In this document: positions 35,630 through 45,418 of the stretch, one piece after another
How the letters are laid out: the number at the start of each line of letters is the position of its first letter
How positions within the stretch are numbered: position 1 is the first letter of the stretch
Source of the DNA: Thermodesulfobacteriota bacterium
Lineage (GTDB): Bacteria; Desulfobacterota; UBA8473
Assembly (NCBI GenBank): GCA_040757775.1
Contig: JBFLWQ010000003.1
Location: 124,001-188,000 of the forward strand
Direction: 5' to 3'
Length of the DNA: 64,000 nt
Notes under the pieces: generated by a model
What the model saw: only the letters and a program-made list of their open reading frames with translations
What the model was told of the DNA's origin: nothing
Database searches by the model: none
Made by a program: the position numbers and the translations under genes

Positions 35630-37702
35630 CTACTCGGTTATAATCTTTGAAAAGTCAGCGATATTTAAAAAAAGCCCCGAAATTTCAGCAAGTATAGCGA
35701 GCCTGTTTTTCCTTGTTTTCTCATCTTCCACCATAACCATGACGTTATCGAAAAAATCATCCACAGGTTTTCTGAGTTGAACCATTTTGATCAAAGCCTC
35801 AAGGTATCTCTTTTTAGAAATCAGTTCCACCACGTATTCTTCGATCTCTTTATATGCCTCAAAGAGAGTGTCTTCCATAGAATCTTGGAACAGGGATGGA
35901 AAGACATCTCCCCCTGGAGAGGATTGGCTTAAGATATTGGAAGCCCTTTTAAAGGCTATTGCCAGAGGTTTAAAATCAGGCTGGTTCTTCAACTCCTGTA
36001 AGGCTTTTATCCTTTCAAAAGAATCAGCCAGATCGTCAAAATACAACGATAGAACCGCATCTATTATGTCGTAAGAGTATCCCTGACTCGTTAACTGGTA
36101 TTGAAGACGGAGCCTGAAGAACTCCAGGACTCCCTCTTTAACCATAACGGGATCCCTGGATATCTTACCATTCAAATATTCTATATTTATTTCAATTAAT
36201 TTCTTAAGTGAGATGGGATATCTTTTATCCAGGATGATGTTAACGATCCCCAATGCCTGACGTCTTAAGGCATAGGGATCAGATGTGCCTGTCGGAATCA
36301 GTCCTACCCCAAAACACCCTACCACCGTATCTAACTTATCGGCTATGCTAACGAATGCCCCTGCATGGGTAGAGGGGAGGATGTCCCCTGAGAATCTGGG
36401 GAGATAATGCTCATAGATGGCAGTTGCTACCTCCACGTCTTCACCCGAAAGCAAGGCATATTCCCTGCCCATAATTCCCTGAAGTTTTGGAAACTCTCCA
36501 ACCATTCCGGAAGTCAGGTCGGCTTTACAGAGAATGGCGGCCTTTTTCGATATCTCTTTGAGTTCAGGCTTGATCTCCAATGCCAGGCATTCGGCCATCT
36601 TTTGGAACCTCATGACCTTTTCATAAAAGGTTCCCAGTTCTGATTGAAAAACTACCTCCTTTAAATGGTAAACCCTCTCCGGGAAAGGTATCTTTTGGTC
36701 TTCTTTGAAGAAAAACCTGGCATCAGATAGCCTGGCCTTCAAAACCCTCTCGTTTCCACTGACAACTATTCCATGGTCTTTTGCCAACGTATTGTTAACA
36801 GCAATGAAGTATGGTAACAACCTGTCAGCATCATCGACTACGGAAAAATACTTCTGATGTTCCCTCATACTGGATATCATGACCTCTCTGGGCAGATTCA
36901 GAAACCTCTCTTCAAATCTTCCCAATGTTGCTGTCGGATATTCCAGCAGATAGGTTACATCATCCAGCAGCTCATCATCCTCTAATACCTTTCCTGACAC
37001 CGCTTTTGCAGCCTGAGAGATTATCTCTTTTATTTTATCTTTCCTCTCGATTGGATCGATAATAACATAGGCATCTCTGAGATGCTTGATATAATGGTTA
37101 AAGTCTTGTACCTTAAATTGATCTGGGCTCATAAAACGGTGACCAAAGGAATGGTCTCCGCTTTCAATATTATACATCTTAAAAGGAACTATCTCCCCAT
37201 TAAATATACACAGAATCCAGTGGATGGGGCGAGCGAACCTTATTGACGAATCTCCCCATCTCATGGACTTGGGGAAGGGGATAGACGCAATGAACCTTGG
37301 CAGGATGGAGGATAGAACCCTTTTTGTATCATTGCCAGTCTCCTTTTTTCTGACTGCCAGGTATTCTCCCTTGAGGGTGCTTACCTGCTGGAGATCACTT
37401 GGGTTTATCCCCTGTGCCCGTGCAAAACCTATGGCTGCCTTTGTTGGATTCCCGTTTTGATCAAGGGCAACTTTTTTTGACGGACCTATAATCTCTATAT
37501 AGGTATCCTCCTGTTTATCTGACATATGGTCAATATAAAGTACCAGTCTCCTGGGAGTCCCCAAAGTTTTTATCTGTCCGAATCCAATTCTAAGGTTCTT
37601 AAGCTCCTTTTCAATGAGTTCCTTCATATCCTTCAATGCGTTGGGTACAAACCCTGATGGAATCTCCTCTGTCCCTATTTCTAAGAGTAACTCTTTTGCC
37701 AT
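35630..37702 (-). CDS. glyS: Glycyl-tRNA synthetase beta subunit
   Basis: 690 residues, normal length. The N-terminus LLLEIGTEEIPSGFV is diagnostic, and the C-terminal part carries an anticodon-binding helical region (FDNVMVMVEDEKTRKNRLAIL, quoted in part). It charges tRNA-Gly with the alpha subunit encoded 13 nt upstream. AGGATAG precedes the ATG. Confidence 0.96.
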   Translation of the reverse strand: MAKELLLEIGTEEIPSGFVPNALKDMKELIEKELKNLRIGFGQIKTLGTPRRLVLYIDHMSDKQEDTYIEIIGPSKKVALDQNGNPTKAAIGFARAQGINPSDLQQVSTLKGEYLAVRKKETGNDTKRVLSSILPRFIASIPFPKSMRWGDSSIRFARPIHWILCIFNGEIVPFKMYNIESGDHSFGHRFMSPDQFKVQDFNHYIKHLRDAYVIIDPIERKDKIKEIISQAAKAVSGKVLEDDELLDDVTYLLEYPTATLGRFEERFLNLPREVMISSMREHQKYFSVVDDADRLLPYFIAVNNTLAKDHGIVVSGNERVLKARLSDARFFFKEDQKIPFPERVYHLKEVVFQSELGTFYEKVMRFQKMAECLALEIKPELKEISKKAAILCKADLTSGMVGEFPKLQGIMGREYALLSGEDVEVATAIYEHYLPRFSGDILPSTHAGAFVSIADKLDTVVGCFGVGLIPTGTSDPYALRRQALGIVNIILDKRYPISLKKLIEINIEYLNGKISRDPVMVKEGVLEFFRLRLQYQLTSQGYSYDIIDAVLSLYFDDLADSFERIKALQELKNQPDFKPLAIAFKRASNILSQSSPGGDVFPSLFQDSMEDTLFEAYKEIEEYVVELISKKRYLEALIKMVQLRKPVDDFFDNVMVMVEDEKTRKNRLAILAEISGLFLNIADFSKIITE

Positions 37703-37715
37703 AGTACTATCCTAA

Positions 37716-38585
37716 TTAATCTTCAAGCAGTGGGAAGCCCATCTCTTCCCTTTGCTTAAGATACCCCTTTGCACATAATCCTGCAAGGTTTCTCACCCTG
37801 CCTATGAAACTCGTTCTTTCAGTGACACTTATAGCCTTTCTTGCATCCAGCAGGTTAAAGGTATGAGAACACTTTAAACAGTATTCATAAGCCGGTAATA
37901 CCAAGCCCTTATTAATCAATTCTAAAGATTCTTTCTCATACATGTTAAACAGATTAAACAACATAGCCACATCAGCCAGCTCAAAATTATAGACAGAGAA
38001 TTCTACCTCACTTTGATGATGTATATCCCCGTATTTTATCTTCCTTGCCCATTTAAGATCAAATACATTGTCTATGCCCTGGAGGTACATAGCAATCCTT
38101 TCAAGTCCATATGTCAGCTCAACAGAAACAGGATTGAGGTCTATGCCGCCAGCCTGCTGAAAATAGGTGAACTGGGTTATTTCCATCCCATCCAGCCAAA
38201 CCTCCCAGCCCAAACCCCAGGCACCAAGGGTAGGAGACTCCCAATCATCTTCAACAAACCTTATATCATGGGCTAACAGGTCTATGCCAAGTTCTTCTAA
38301 ACTATTCAGGTAGATATTCTGAATATCCATTGGGGAAGGTTTCATTATTACCTGAAATTGATAGTAATGCTGAAGACGGTTTGGATTTTCTCCATACCTG
38401 CCGTCGGTAGGCCGGCGGGAGGGTTCAACGTATGCCACATTCCATGGCTCAGGGCCCAGAACCCGAAGAAATGTGGCGGGGTTGAATGTTCCGGCACCAA
38501 CCTCAATACCATAGGGTTGCTGAATGACGCAACCCCTGTCAGACCAGAACCTTTGAAGTGATAGTATAATATCTTGGAAATTCAT
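37716..38585 (-). CDS. glyQ: Glycyl-tRNA synthetase alpha subunit
   Basis: 289 residues, normal length. Class II catalytic subunit with [39 protein letters not shown] (quoted in part) and [19 protein letters not shown]. Together with GlyS it forms the bacterial heterotetrameric enzyme. The ribosome-binding site is weak. Confidence 0.97.
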   Translation of the reverse strand: MNFQDIILSLQRFWSDRGCVIQQPYGIEVGAGTFNPATFLRVLGPEPWNVAYVEPSRRPTDGRYGENPNRLQHYYQFQVIMKPSPMDIQNIYLNSLEELGIDLLAHDIRFVEDDWESPTLGAWGLGWEVWLDGMEITQFTYFQQAGGIDLNPVSVELTYGLERIAMYLQGIDNVFDLKWARKIKYGDIHHQSEVEFSVYNFELADVAMLFNLFNMYEKESLELINKGLVLPAYEYCLKCSHTFNLLDARKAISVTERTSFIGRVRNLAGLCAKGYLKQREEMGFPLLED

Positions 38586-38634
38586 AATGTTGTGTTACCC
38601 GGACTTATGAAGACATTTGAAAAATCCCTAATTT

Positions 38635-38711
38635 GTCATTGCGAACGAAGTGCAGCAATCCCTCTCCTGCCTATGAGATTGCTTCGCCCCGACTTGTCGG
38701 GGCGAAGCAAT
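38635..38711. repeat. Dispersed hairpin repeat of the GTCATTGCGAA type
   Basis: Starts GTCATTGCGAACGAAG and ends in GGCGAAGCAATG. A nested perfect hairpin, GCCCCGACTTGTCGGGGC, lies near its right end. It belongs to the same broad family as 8514-8645 and 38853-38954. Confidence 0.7.
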
Positions 38712-38767
38712 GATTGAAAGCGAATTCTTAGCACCTCTCTTATGGTCAACAACTAAGTAAGTAGCAG

Positions 38768-38799
38768 GCAAAAATAAAAGCCCTGCGGGCTATTTTTGC
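38768..38799. terminator. Bidirectional terminator-like hairpin
   Basis: AGCCC/GGGCT stem with a TGC loop at 38779-38791, flanked by A-rich and T-rich runs (GCAAAAATA and TATTTTTGC are themselves complementary). On the minus strand the stem is followed by TTTATTTTT, so it could end transcription from the GAF-Fis gene. Confidence 0.6.
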
Positions 38800-38852
38800 T
38801 TCTCAGTAACGTATTATAGTGAAGGACTTAAATAAGTTGACATCCACCATTT

Positions 38853-38954
38853 GTCATTGCGAACCCCGACAAGTCGGGGTGAAGCAATCTCTTGGGATTG
38901 CCACGTCCCCTTCACTTCATTCAGGGCTTTGGCTCACTCGCTCCTCGCAATGAC
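38853..38954. repeat. Dispersed hairpin repeat, long GTCATTGCGAA form
   Basis: Starts GTCATTGCGAACCCCGAC, which is folded with AAGTCGGGG, and ends CTCCTCGCAATGAC. About 100 bp with complementary ends. Confidence 0.7.
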
Positions 38955-39054
38955 TACTTTTCGAGGTCGTTCACTATTAGTATCCGTAAAAAAGAGTTAT
39001 GATTTGGACAAGGCTGTTTAGAAAACCTAAAAGGAATTTTGCCAGACAGCGCTT

Positions 39055-39924
39055 TTAGACTGAAATATTTAAATCATTCATCTTTTTATATAAAGTATTC
39101 CTGTTAATCCCTAAAAAACGAGCTGCCTCATACTTTATGTTCTTCGTCCTCTTAAGTGCCAATTTTATTAATATCTTCTCTACGTTGGATATAATGTCGT
39201 CATATAATCTTCTTTTGCCTTCAGTCGTTACGTCCATTACTGTTATTATCTCATCCAGTTTCTTCTCTAAAACCTTTTCTATAGAGAGTTGTTTTTGTGG
39301 ATTTGTTCTTAACTCATGTCTATCTATGGTGTTAACATCCTTTAGTTTTTCCAGCTCAAGACGCAGGTATTTGTTCTCTCTAATGAGATCTTTCTTTTCC
39401 TTTTCTGCTGTATAGTAAATATTTATTGTTTGTGCAATAATAGATGTAATGCTGTTTAGTAAAATTAAATCCTCATTAAATTCTACACTATCATCAAAAA
39501 GGCGATCTACTATAAGTACCCCCATAGCCATGCCTTCGATCTTCATTGGTACGCATAAATAGGAGATATCCTGCTTCTTTATGTCAGATATCTTTGAACT
39601 GTCCAAAAACAAAGGAGGGCCACCTAAACTGGAAATAGCTGCGGGTAGTCCACTTTCAAAAACCTTTTTGTGAATGTCCCCATCTTCTATCCCTTGTTTG
39701 TTAGGGCCATAGACAACTTCCATAATCAGTTCCTTTGTCTCGGAATCCAACAGTATCAAAGAACCCTGGCTCATGGTCAGACGTGAAGCAAGGATATTCA
39801 TTACGTTACTGAGGGAGCTCTTTAGATCCAGTGATGAGCCTAAAGCCTTATTTATTTCTAATAAGGTGTTTATTTTTAAGGTCTCTTGAAAGTTTTCTTG
39901 ATTCTCTTTGGACAAATCTTTCAT
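39055..39924 (-). CDS. GAF domain regulator with Fis-type HTH, no AAA+ domain
   Basis: 289 residues. Residues 20-175 form a GAF sensor (GSLILLDSETKELIM, YLCVPMKIEGMAMGVLIVD). A coiled coil follows, and the C-terminus is a Fis-type helix-turn-helix (YEAARFLGINRNTLYKKMNDL). The order is that of NifA/NtrC-type enhancer-binding proteins but the central ATPase is missing. It starts 12 nt after moaC with a GGGAG site, so it is probably co-transcribed with moaC. The ligand is unknown. Confidence 0.8.
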   Translation of the reverse strand: MKDLSKENQENFQETLKINTLLEINKALGSSLDLKSSLSNVMNILASRLTMSQGSLILLDSETKELIMEVVYGPNKQGIEDGDIHKKVFESGLPAAISSLGGPPLFLDSSKISDIKKQDISYLCVPMKIEGMAMGVLIVDRLFDDSVEFNEDLILLNSITSIIAQTINIYYTAEKEKKDLIRENKYLRLELEKLKDVNTIDRHELRTNPQKQLSIEKVLEKKLDEIITVMDVTTEGKRRLYDDIISNVEKILIKLALKRTKNIKYEAARFLGINRNTLYKKMNDLNISV

Positions 39925-39936
39925 TCTTTTTCTCCC

Positions 39937-40419
39937 TTAGTTTTTACCTATTATATAATCACCACTTTTCCCCCCGCTTTTTTTGAGTAGCTTTATATCT
40001 GAAATGACCATCCCGCGATCTTTGGATTTACACATATCATAGATAGTTAAAGCTGCTACTGACACGGCAATAAGTGCCTCCATCTCTACCCCTGTTTTAC
40101 TAACAACCTTTACCCTTGATTCGATTCCGATTTTGCTTTCTCCTGAATCTGGATGAAAACGAATGTCAACAGTGGTAATATTTATGGGATGACACATTGG
40201 AATCAAATCACTGGTCTTTTTTGCTGCCATTATGCCCGCTATTTTAGCAACCTCTAAGACATCCCCCTTCTTGATCTCCCTTTTGGCTATCATTCGGAAG
40301 GTCTCTGGTTTCATTGCTATTATGCCAGAGGCAATCGCTTCGCGCCTCGTGACAGCCTTCTCAGTAATATCTACCATCTTGGCTCTTCCTTTATTGTCAA
40401 AATGGGTTAATTGGAGCAT
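39937..40419 (-). CDS. moaC: Cyclic pyranopterin monophosphate synthase
   Basis: 160 residues, complete. Motifs KTSDLIPMCHPI and GVEMEALIAVSVAALTIYDMCK (quoted in part) are typical, with catalytic lysines near the C-terminal SKDRGMVISDIKLLKKSGG region. It performs the second half of precursor Z formation in molybdenum cofactor synthesis. Divergent from tatAC. Confidence 0.96.
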   Translation of the reverse strand: MLQLTHFDNKGRAKMVDITEKAVTRREAIASGIIAMKPETFRMIAKREIKKGDVLEVAKIAGIMAAKKTSDLIPMCHPINITTVDIRFHPDSGESKIGIESRVKVVSKTGVEMEALIAVSVAALTIYDMCKSKDRGMVISDIKLLKKSGGKSGDYIIGKN

Positions 40420-40534
40420 TCCTCTCTCCAGAAGTTCTAAAATTTTTTAAATAGTGTTAAAAGCTGTTTTTATCTCCTGAATTATCCCGGATAAAAAGAG
40501 TGAACTATAATGAACCGAAAAAGAAAATTGAGGA

Positions 40535-40619
40535 GGCCCGACCCCATCCTACCAGGGCCATAGTGAACAAAAGAAAAGATTAAATGTGATGCCAACATAG
40601 TAGATAGTAAGGTGGGATG
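40535..40619 (+). ncRNA. Candidate structured RNA with pseudoknot-like pairing
   Basis: GGCCC at 40535-40539 pairs with GGGCC at 40555-40559. The loop between them contains CATCCTACC (40545-40553), which can pair with GGTGGGATG (40611-40619) with one G-U wobble, giving an H-type pseudoknot. It is a small island of higher G+C within AT-rich DNA. No known riboswitch consensus was recognised, and strand is assumed. Could be chance. Confidence 0.25.
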
Positions 40620-40852
40620 AGAGTGTAATTTCTAATCTTACCAACGCTGTGATTAACGAAGCCCTTAGTTAAAAAACTGCAGTTATTTTTATATTAAAAG
40701 TTTTTTTTAGTCAAGGCTAAAAATTTAAAATTATCTCAAAGTTGTCATAAGTAACTTTTTTATAAGACTAAAATTTATTTTTCTTTTATGTACTCTTTGA
40801 ATAATCAAAAGGTTGGCTTGGCATTTATAAAATAAGTACGAGGAAATAATCA

Positions 40853-40881
40853 TTGACAGTTATAATAAAAAACTCTATTCT
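40853..40881 (+). promoter_or_regulatory. Sigma-70-like promoter of tatAC
   Basis: TTGACA (40853-40858), 17-bp spacer, TATTCT (40876-40881). It lies about 45 bp before the tatA start codon. Confidence 0.7.
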
Positions 40882-40925
40882 TATCAGTATGTTAGTTTGT
40901 GAAACCAATATCATAGGATAAAAGG

Positions 40926-41240
40926 ATGTTTGGGATTGGAATTCCGGAATTGATAGTAATCTTTATAGTTGCTTTGATATTTATAGGCCCAAAGAAATTG
41001 CCTGATCTCGCCAGGGCATTAGCAAAAGGGTTAACAGAGTTTAAAAAGGCTGCCGAAGAGGTTAAACAGGAGTTGGATATTGGGGGGGAGCTAACTAATC
41101 AAAAAGAGGAATTGTTGAAAGACTATAAAGAAGTAGTAAGAAATGTTACGGAAACGATGGGCACGATGGGGTTAGAAGAAACAGAATACAAGAAAGGAAC
41201 CTTGGAAGTTCAGGCAGTAAAGAAAGAAAAAAGTGACTGA
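40926..41240 (+). CDS. tatA: Twin-arginine translocase subunit TatA/TatB-like
   Basis: 104 residues. A single N-terminal membrane helix (IPELIVIFIVALIFIGPKKLP) is followed by an amphipathic helix (LARALAKGLTEFKKAAEEV) and an acidic tail. It forms the Tat channel for folded cofactor-bearing proteins. The FGPKKLP-type hinge reads FIGPKKLP. No separate TatB is present. The stop overlaps tatC. Confidence 0.92.
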   Translation: MFGIGIPELIVIFIVALIFIGPKKLPDLARALAKGLTEFKKAAEEVKQELDIGGELTNQKEELLKDYKEVVRNVTETMGTMGLEETEYKKGTLEVQAVKKEKSD

Positions 41241-41997
41241 AGAGAATAAAGAGGAGAGAGAAGATAGGGAGCTAAGTGCTGATGAAAAGCTCCCTTTTAC
41301 TTCTCATCTTGAAGAGTTAAGAAGAAGATTGATCATCTGTTTTATTACGGTAGGTGTTGGGTTTGCTGCCTCTTATGTCTTCTCAAAGGAGATATTCAAT
41401 ATTTTAATGAAACCTCTACTCGATGTAATGCCACCTGGAGGGACATTAATATTTACTGGATTAACAGAAGCCTTTTTCACTTACCTAAAAGTGTCGTTGT
41501 TGGCCGGTATTTTTATTGCTAGCCCGGTCCTTCTCTATCAGATTTGGTCTTTTATTTCCCCAGGACTTTATAAGAGAGAGAAGAGGTGTGTCTTTCCTTT
41601 TGTTGTCTTTTCAACCGGTTTTTTTATTGGTGGTTCATTGTTTGGTTATTTTGTGGTCTTTCCTTCCGGCTTTAAATACCTTATGAGCTTTGCTACTGAA
41701 GCTATACGACCATTACCCTCTGTGAAGGAATATCTCTCTCTCTCTACAAGGTTGCTTTTTGCCTTCGGGATTGTATTTGAACTGCCTCTCTTTATCTTTT
41801 TTTTAACAAAGATTGGGGTAGTTGATGCCAAGATGCTGTCCTCTAAAAGGAGATATTCCATTGTAATCATCTTTATTGTTTCTGCAATACTTACTCCTAC
41901 CCCAGATGCAATAACCCAGTTGATGATGGCAGTTCCTCTTCTGCTGTTATACGAATTGAGTATATGGGTAGCCAAGGTGTTTGGGAGAAAATCCTGA
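41233..41997 (+). CDS. tatC: Twin-arginine translocase subunit TatC
   Basis: 254 residues with six predicted membrane helices. Family motifs are FTSHLEELRRRL, PALLYQIW-like SPVLLYQIWSFISPGLY, and ILTPTPDAITQLMMAVPL. It binds the twin-arginine signal. The GTG start overlaps the tatA stop by 8 nt. An acidic extension precedes the first helix. Confidence 0.96.
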   Translation: MTEENKEEREDRELSADEKLPFTSHLEELRRRLIICFITVGVGFAASYVFSKEIFNILMKPLLDVMPPGGTLIFTGLTEAFFTYLKVSLLAGIFIASPVLLYQIWSFISPGLYKREKRCVFPFVVFSTGFFIGGSLFGYFVVFPSGFKYLMSFATEAIRPLPSVKEYLSLSTRLLFAFGIVFELPLFIFFLTKIGVVDAKMLSSKRRYSIVIIFIVSAILTPTPDAITQLMMAVPLLLLYELSIWVAKVFGRKS

Positions 41998-42020
41998 GCG
42001 GTCCACTTTTGACGAAGCCG

Positions 42021-42572
42021 TCACTTTTTTATCCAGAGCCTGTTGAATTCTCTCTCGAAAAGCTCGGCTACTCTGGTAGATGGTATGATTAGCAAATTTT
42101 CGTAATTCCAGTTTTCTGCTGAAGTTGTCCAGTTATAGGATCCGGTAATGACTACCTTCCCATCAATGACGGCAAATTTATTGTGCATCGAGCCGGTCTC
42201 ATCGCCCAGATTATTTCTATTGGGTCCCTTTCTGTATTTAATGCTTATGCCTTTATTTTCAAGGAACCTGCTTTTGGAATAATCATCTGAAGAACTTTCT
42301 ATGTCCATAATAACCTTTATGTCTGTCCCTCGTTTGGAGACCTTTATGAGTTCCCTTGCTATGCGGCCGTTTGTGAAGTTGAACATTGCTATGTGGATAC
42401 AGCTTTTTGCCCTTCCAATTTCTTCAATTATCGCTTTTTCACAGTTGCCATTAGGGCTAAAGTAGATTTTAATACGCTCGGTTTCATCTACCCCTATAGC
42501 AGAACTAACAGACAAAAGAGTGAGTAGAGAAACGATAAAGGTGGATAAGGTTCTTTTTGGCAGCAGGGGCAT
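42021..42572 (-). CDS. Secreted phospholipase D-like nuclease (Nuc type)
   Basis: 183 residues with a signal peptide (about residues 1-26, STFIVSLLTLLSVSSAIG). A single HKD motif is present as HNKFAVIDGKVVITGSYNWT, so two chains would dimerise to form the active site as in the Nuc endonuclease. Expected to be periplasmic and to cut DNA or phosphodiesters. It converges with tatC; its link to the Tat system is unclear since the signal has no twin arginine. Confidence 0.85.
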   Translation of the reverse strand: MPLLPKRTLSTFIVSLLTLLSVSSAIGVDETERIKIYFSPNGNCEKAIIEEIGRAKSCIHIAMFNFTNGRIARELIKVSKRGTDIKVIMDIESSSDDYSKSRFLENKGISIKYRKGPNRNNLGDETGSMHNKFAVIDGKVVITGSYNWTTSAENWNYENLLIIPSTRVAELFEREFNRLWIKK

Positions 42573-42612
42573 TGTTAATAAATCTCACATTCCAGTTATT
42601 AATGACCTTGTA

Positions 42613-42653
42613 AAAAAGTCCATATGCAGTGCAACCCCACATATGGACTTTTT
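42613..42653. terminator. Bidirectional intrinsic terminator after dnaK
   Basis: Perfect 14-bp inverted repeat (AAAAAGTCCATATG and its complement) with a 13-nt loop; T runs follow the stem on both strands. It ends dnaK transcription, which means no dnaJ is co-transcribed. Confidence 0.9.
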
Positions 42654-42691
42654 ACTGTGTTATCCCAATCTAAATGTTCTGTATCTTTGAG

Positions 42692-44608
42692 TTATTTATC
42701 GTCCTTTACCTCTTCAAAGTCGGCATCGACCACATCTTCATCTGAGGGTTTCCCCGTATCTTCATCAGTCTGTGTTTTTGAGGAACCAGCGCCTGCGGCT
42801 TGAGATGCCTTGGCATACATACTTTCTGCCAATTTATGGGATGCTTTGCCTAGTTCTTCGCAGGCATTTTTGATGGCATCTGTATGCGAACCTTCCATCT
42901 CTCTCTTCACTTTTGCGATAGCGTCCTCTATGTTTTGTCTTTCAGCTGCATCAACACTGTCTCCGTGCTCTTTCAGGGTTTTTTCTGTAGTATAAATAAG
43001 GGTATCAGCCTGATTTCGGGCTTCTGCTAATTCCTTCTTTTTCTTGTCTTCCTCGGAATGTACTTCTGCCTCTTTTATCATGTTTTTAATTTCCTCTTCA
43101 GTAAGTCCACTAGAGGCAGTGATCTTTATGGACTGCTCTTTGCCGGTTCCCAAGTCCTTGGCAGATACATGGACGATTCCGTTAGCGTCGATATCAAAGG
43201 TTACCTCTATCTGGGGCATTCCTCTGGGGGCAGGGGGGATTCCAAGCAACTCAAACCTGCCAAGCGTCTTGTTGTACTGAGCCATTTCACGCTCCCCTTG
43301 CAATACATGGATACTCACTGCAGGTTGGTTATCTTCTGCCGTAGAGAATATCTGACTCTTTTTGGTAGGGATGGTAGTGTTTTTCTCAATGAGTTTAGTG
43401 AATATGCCTCCCAGCGTTTCGATACCCAGGGAAAGAGGTGTAACATCAAGCAGGAGCACATCTTTCACCTCACCTTTAAGAACACCAGCCTGTATTGCTG
43501 CACCAACAGCAACTACTTCATCCGGATTTACACCCTTATGAGGTTCTTTGCCAAATATCTCTCTTACCTTTTGCTGAACCTTTGGCATCCTGGTCATTCC
43601 ACCCACAAGAATAGCCTCATCGATGTCAGAGGGTTTTAGTCCAGCGTCTTTCAATGCGGTCATACATGGGGGCACTACCTTCTCAATCAAGTCGTCCACT
43701 AATTGCTCCAGTTTTGCCCTTGTAAGTTTAATATTAAGATGCTTAGGCCCGCTGGCATCTGCTGTTATAAAGGGTAAGTTAACATCTGTCTCTGTGGATG
43801 TGGATAGTTCATGCTTTGCCTTTTCTGCTGCCTCTTTCAGTCTTTGCAGTGCCATCTTGTCCTGTCTCAGATCGATCCCCTGATCTTTCTTAAACTCGGC
43901 AGCTAAGTAGTCAATAATTCTGCGGTCAAAGTCTTCTCCACCCAGGTGGGTATCACCGTTGGTCGCCTTTACTTCAAAGACACCATCTCCAATCTCCAGG
44001 ATTGATATGTCGTAGGTTCCTCCCCCCAGATCAAATACAGCAATCTTTTCATCCTTCTTTTTGTCAAGACCATAAGCTAAAGATGCTGCGGTTGGTTCGT
44101 TTATTATCCTCAAAACGTTTAATCCTGCAATCCTTCCAGCATCCTTTGTAGCCTGGCGTTGACTGTCGTTAAAATATGCCGGGGTAGTAATTACTGCCTC
44201 AGTGACCTTTTCACCAAGATAGTCCTCTGCAGTCTGCTTCATCTTCTGTAAGATCATTGCGGAGATCTCTGCTGAACTATAGTCTTTACCCCTTATATTA
44301 ACCTCGGCATCTCCATTCGTTCCTTTCGAAATCTTATACGGAAGATTGGGTATGTCCATCTGGACTTCTTTTGAATCATATTTCCTGCCAATAAGCCTCT
44401 TGACAGCAAACACAGTGTTTTCAGGGTTGGTTATTGCCTGTCTCTTGGCTATTTGCCCAATCAACCTCTCCCCACTGTCTGTAAATGCGACCATAGATGG
44501 TGTTGTTCTACTACCTTCTGCATTGGTAATAACTTTAGGGTCTCCACCCTCCATGATAGCTACACAGGAATTGGTGGTCCCTAAATCAATCCCTATTACT
44601 TTGCCCAT
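42692..44608 (-). CDS. dnaK: Chaperone Hsp70 DnaK
   Basis: 638 residues, full length. ATPase N-terminus [12 protein letters not shown], phosphate loop [14 protein letters not shown], interdomain linker [16 protein letters not shown], and C-terminal acidic tail. Cytoplasmic folding chaperone working with GrpE, encoded 47 nt upstream. The operon hrcA-grpE-dnaK is preceded by CIRCE and closed by the strong hairpin at 42613. Confidence 0.98.
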   Translation of the reverse strand: MGKVIGIDLGTTNSCVAIMEGGDPKVITNAEGSRTTPSMVAFTDSGERLIGQIAKRQAITNPENTVFAVKRLIGRKYDSKEVQMDIPNLPYKISKGTNGDAEVNIRGKDYSSAEISAMILQKMKQTAEDYLGEKVTEAVITTPAYFNDSQRQATKDAGRIAGLNVLRIINEPTAASLAYGLDKKKDEKIAVFDLGGGTYDISILEIGDGVFEVKATNGDTHLGGEDFDRRIIDYLAAEFKKDQGIDLRQDKMALQRLKEAAEKAKHELSTSTETDVNLPFITADASGPKHLNIKLTRAKLEQLVDDLIEKVVPPCMTALKDAGLKPSDIDEAILVGGMTRMPKVQQKVREIFGKEPHKGVNPDEVVAVGAAIQAGVLKGEVKDVLLLDVTPLSLGIETLGGIFTKLIEKNTTIPTKKSQIFSTAEDNQPAVSIHVLQGEREMAQYNKTLGRFELLGIPPAPRGMPQIEVTFDIDANGIVHVSAKDLGTGKEQSIKITASSGLTEEEIKNMIKEAEVHSEEDKKKKELAEARNQADTLIYTTEKTLKEHGDSVDAAERQNIEDAIAKVKREMEGSHTDAIKNACEELGKASHKLAESMYAKASQAAGAGSSKTQTDEDTGKPSDEDVVDADFEEVKDDK

Positions 44609-44655
44609 ACTTTCCTCCTTCCTTCACCAGCAGCTATATCTATCAACCTTTAGTC

Positions 44656-45318
44656 TCAGTTAGTTGTTGTTTTATCCCCATTCGCTACATTTACCTTGTC
44701 GGTATCTTGTTTTAAAGATGATGTAGTGACTGTAACTTTTGCCGGTCTAAGAAGCCTACCATTTAAAAAATAGCCTTTCTGAAACTCTGAAATGACGGAA
44801 CTAGCCTCATACTCATCGCTTTCAACTTGCATCATTGCTTCATGCCGATTGGGGTCAAATTTTTCTCCTACAGAAGAAAAACTGGTAACACCAAATTTTT
44901 CTAAACTCTTCATAAATTGGTTTAAAACCATCTCAACCCCTTCAATCAGAGATTTTGAATTATCAGGACTAGAATTTTCCCCATGTTTTAATGCCATCTC
45001 CAGGTTGTCAACTATAGGCAAAAGGTCTCTTATAAGATTCTCATTACAGAACCTTATTGTATCTGCCCTCTCTTTCTCCATCCTTTTTTTATAATTCTCA
45101 AATTCGGCTTGTGTTCGGAGTAATCTGTCGAAATTTTCTGCTGCCTCCTTCTCTTTAACACAGAGTTGCAACTTCAAATCTTCTTCTCGGTCTTCCTTTT
45201 TTTTCTCTTTCTCCGCATCTATTTTCTCTACAACTTCTCCCTCCTTTTTTGTGACATCGCTGTCTATCTCTACTTTTTTGCCTTTTTTGGGTTTACTGCC
45301 TGGTTCTTTTTTATTCAT
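44656..45318 (-). CDS. grpE: Nucleotide exchange factor GrpE
   Basis: About 220 residues. A charged, disordered Lys/Glu-rich N-terminus precedes the long coiled coil (TQAEFENYKKRMEKERAD) and the beta domain (EKFDPNRHEAMMQVESDEY, quoted in part; FQKGYFLNGRLLRPAKVTV). It releases ADP from DnaK. ATG 45318 is chosen because AGGA lies 8 nt upstream; ATG 45327 and a further upstream start are possible. Confidence 0.93.
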   Translation of the reverse strand: MNKKEPGSKPKKGKKVEIDSDVTKKEGEVVEKIDAEKEKKKEDREEDLKLQLCVKEKEAAENFDRLLRTQAEFENYKKRMEKERADTIRFCNENLIRDLLPIVDNLEMALKHGENSSPDNSKSLIEGVEMVLNQFMKSLEKFGVTSFSSVGEKFDPNRHEAMMQVESDEYEASSVISEFQKGYFLNGRLLRPAKVTVTTSSLKQDTDKVNVANGDKTTTN

Positions 45319-45418
45319 TACTTCCATCCTGACTACTGACCTCGCCAGAGGCACGGTCTCTAGCGGCCTCTTACGGGGCTAACTTCTCAAATTTATTGTA
45401 AAGCAACTGACTTAAGGT

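Larger units (their letters stand above)
38586..39054. other. Repeat-rich intergenic region between glyQ and the GAF-Fis gene
   Basis: 469 bp without a gene. It holds two dispersed hairpin repeats (38635-38711 and 38853-38954) and a terminator-like hairpin (38768-38799). No clear promoter for glyQ could be picked out by eye. Confidence 0.6.
40420..40925. other. AT-rich divergent intergenic region, moaC to tatA
   Basis: 506 bp with no protein gene. It contains a possible structured RNA (40535-40619) and a promoter facing tatA (40853-40881). The stretch 40680-40850 is very AT-rich with long A and T runs. Confidence 0.6.

Noticed and set aside
42021-42572. Tat substrate or defence nuclease (PLD) linked to tatC
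   Set aside because: Its signal peptide has no twin arginine and the genes converge; adjacency alone is not evidence.
43058-43639. Long open frame opposite dnaK
   Set aside because: Antisense to a highly conserved gene; explained by dnaK codon use.
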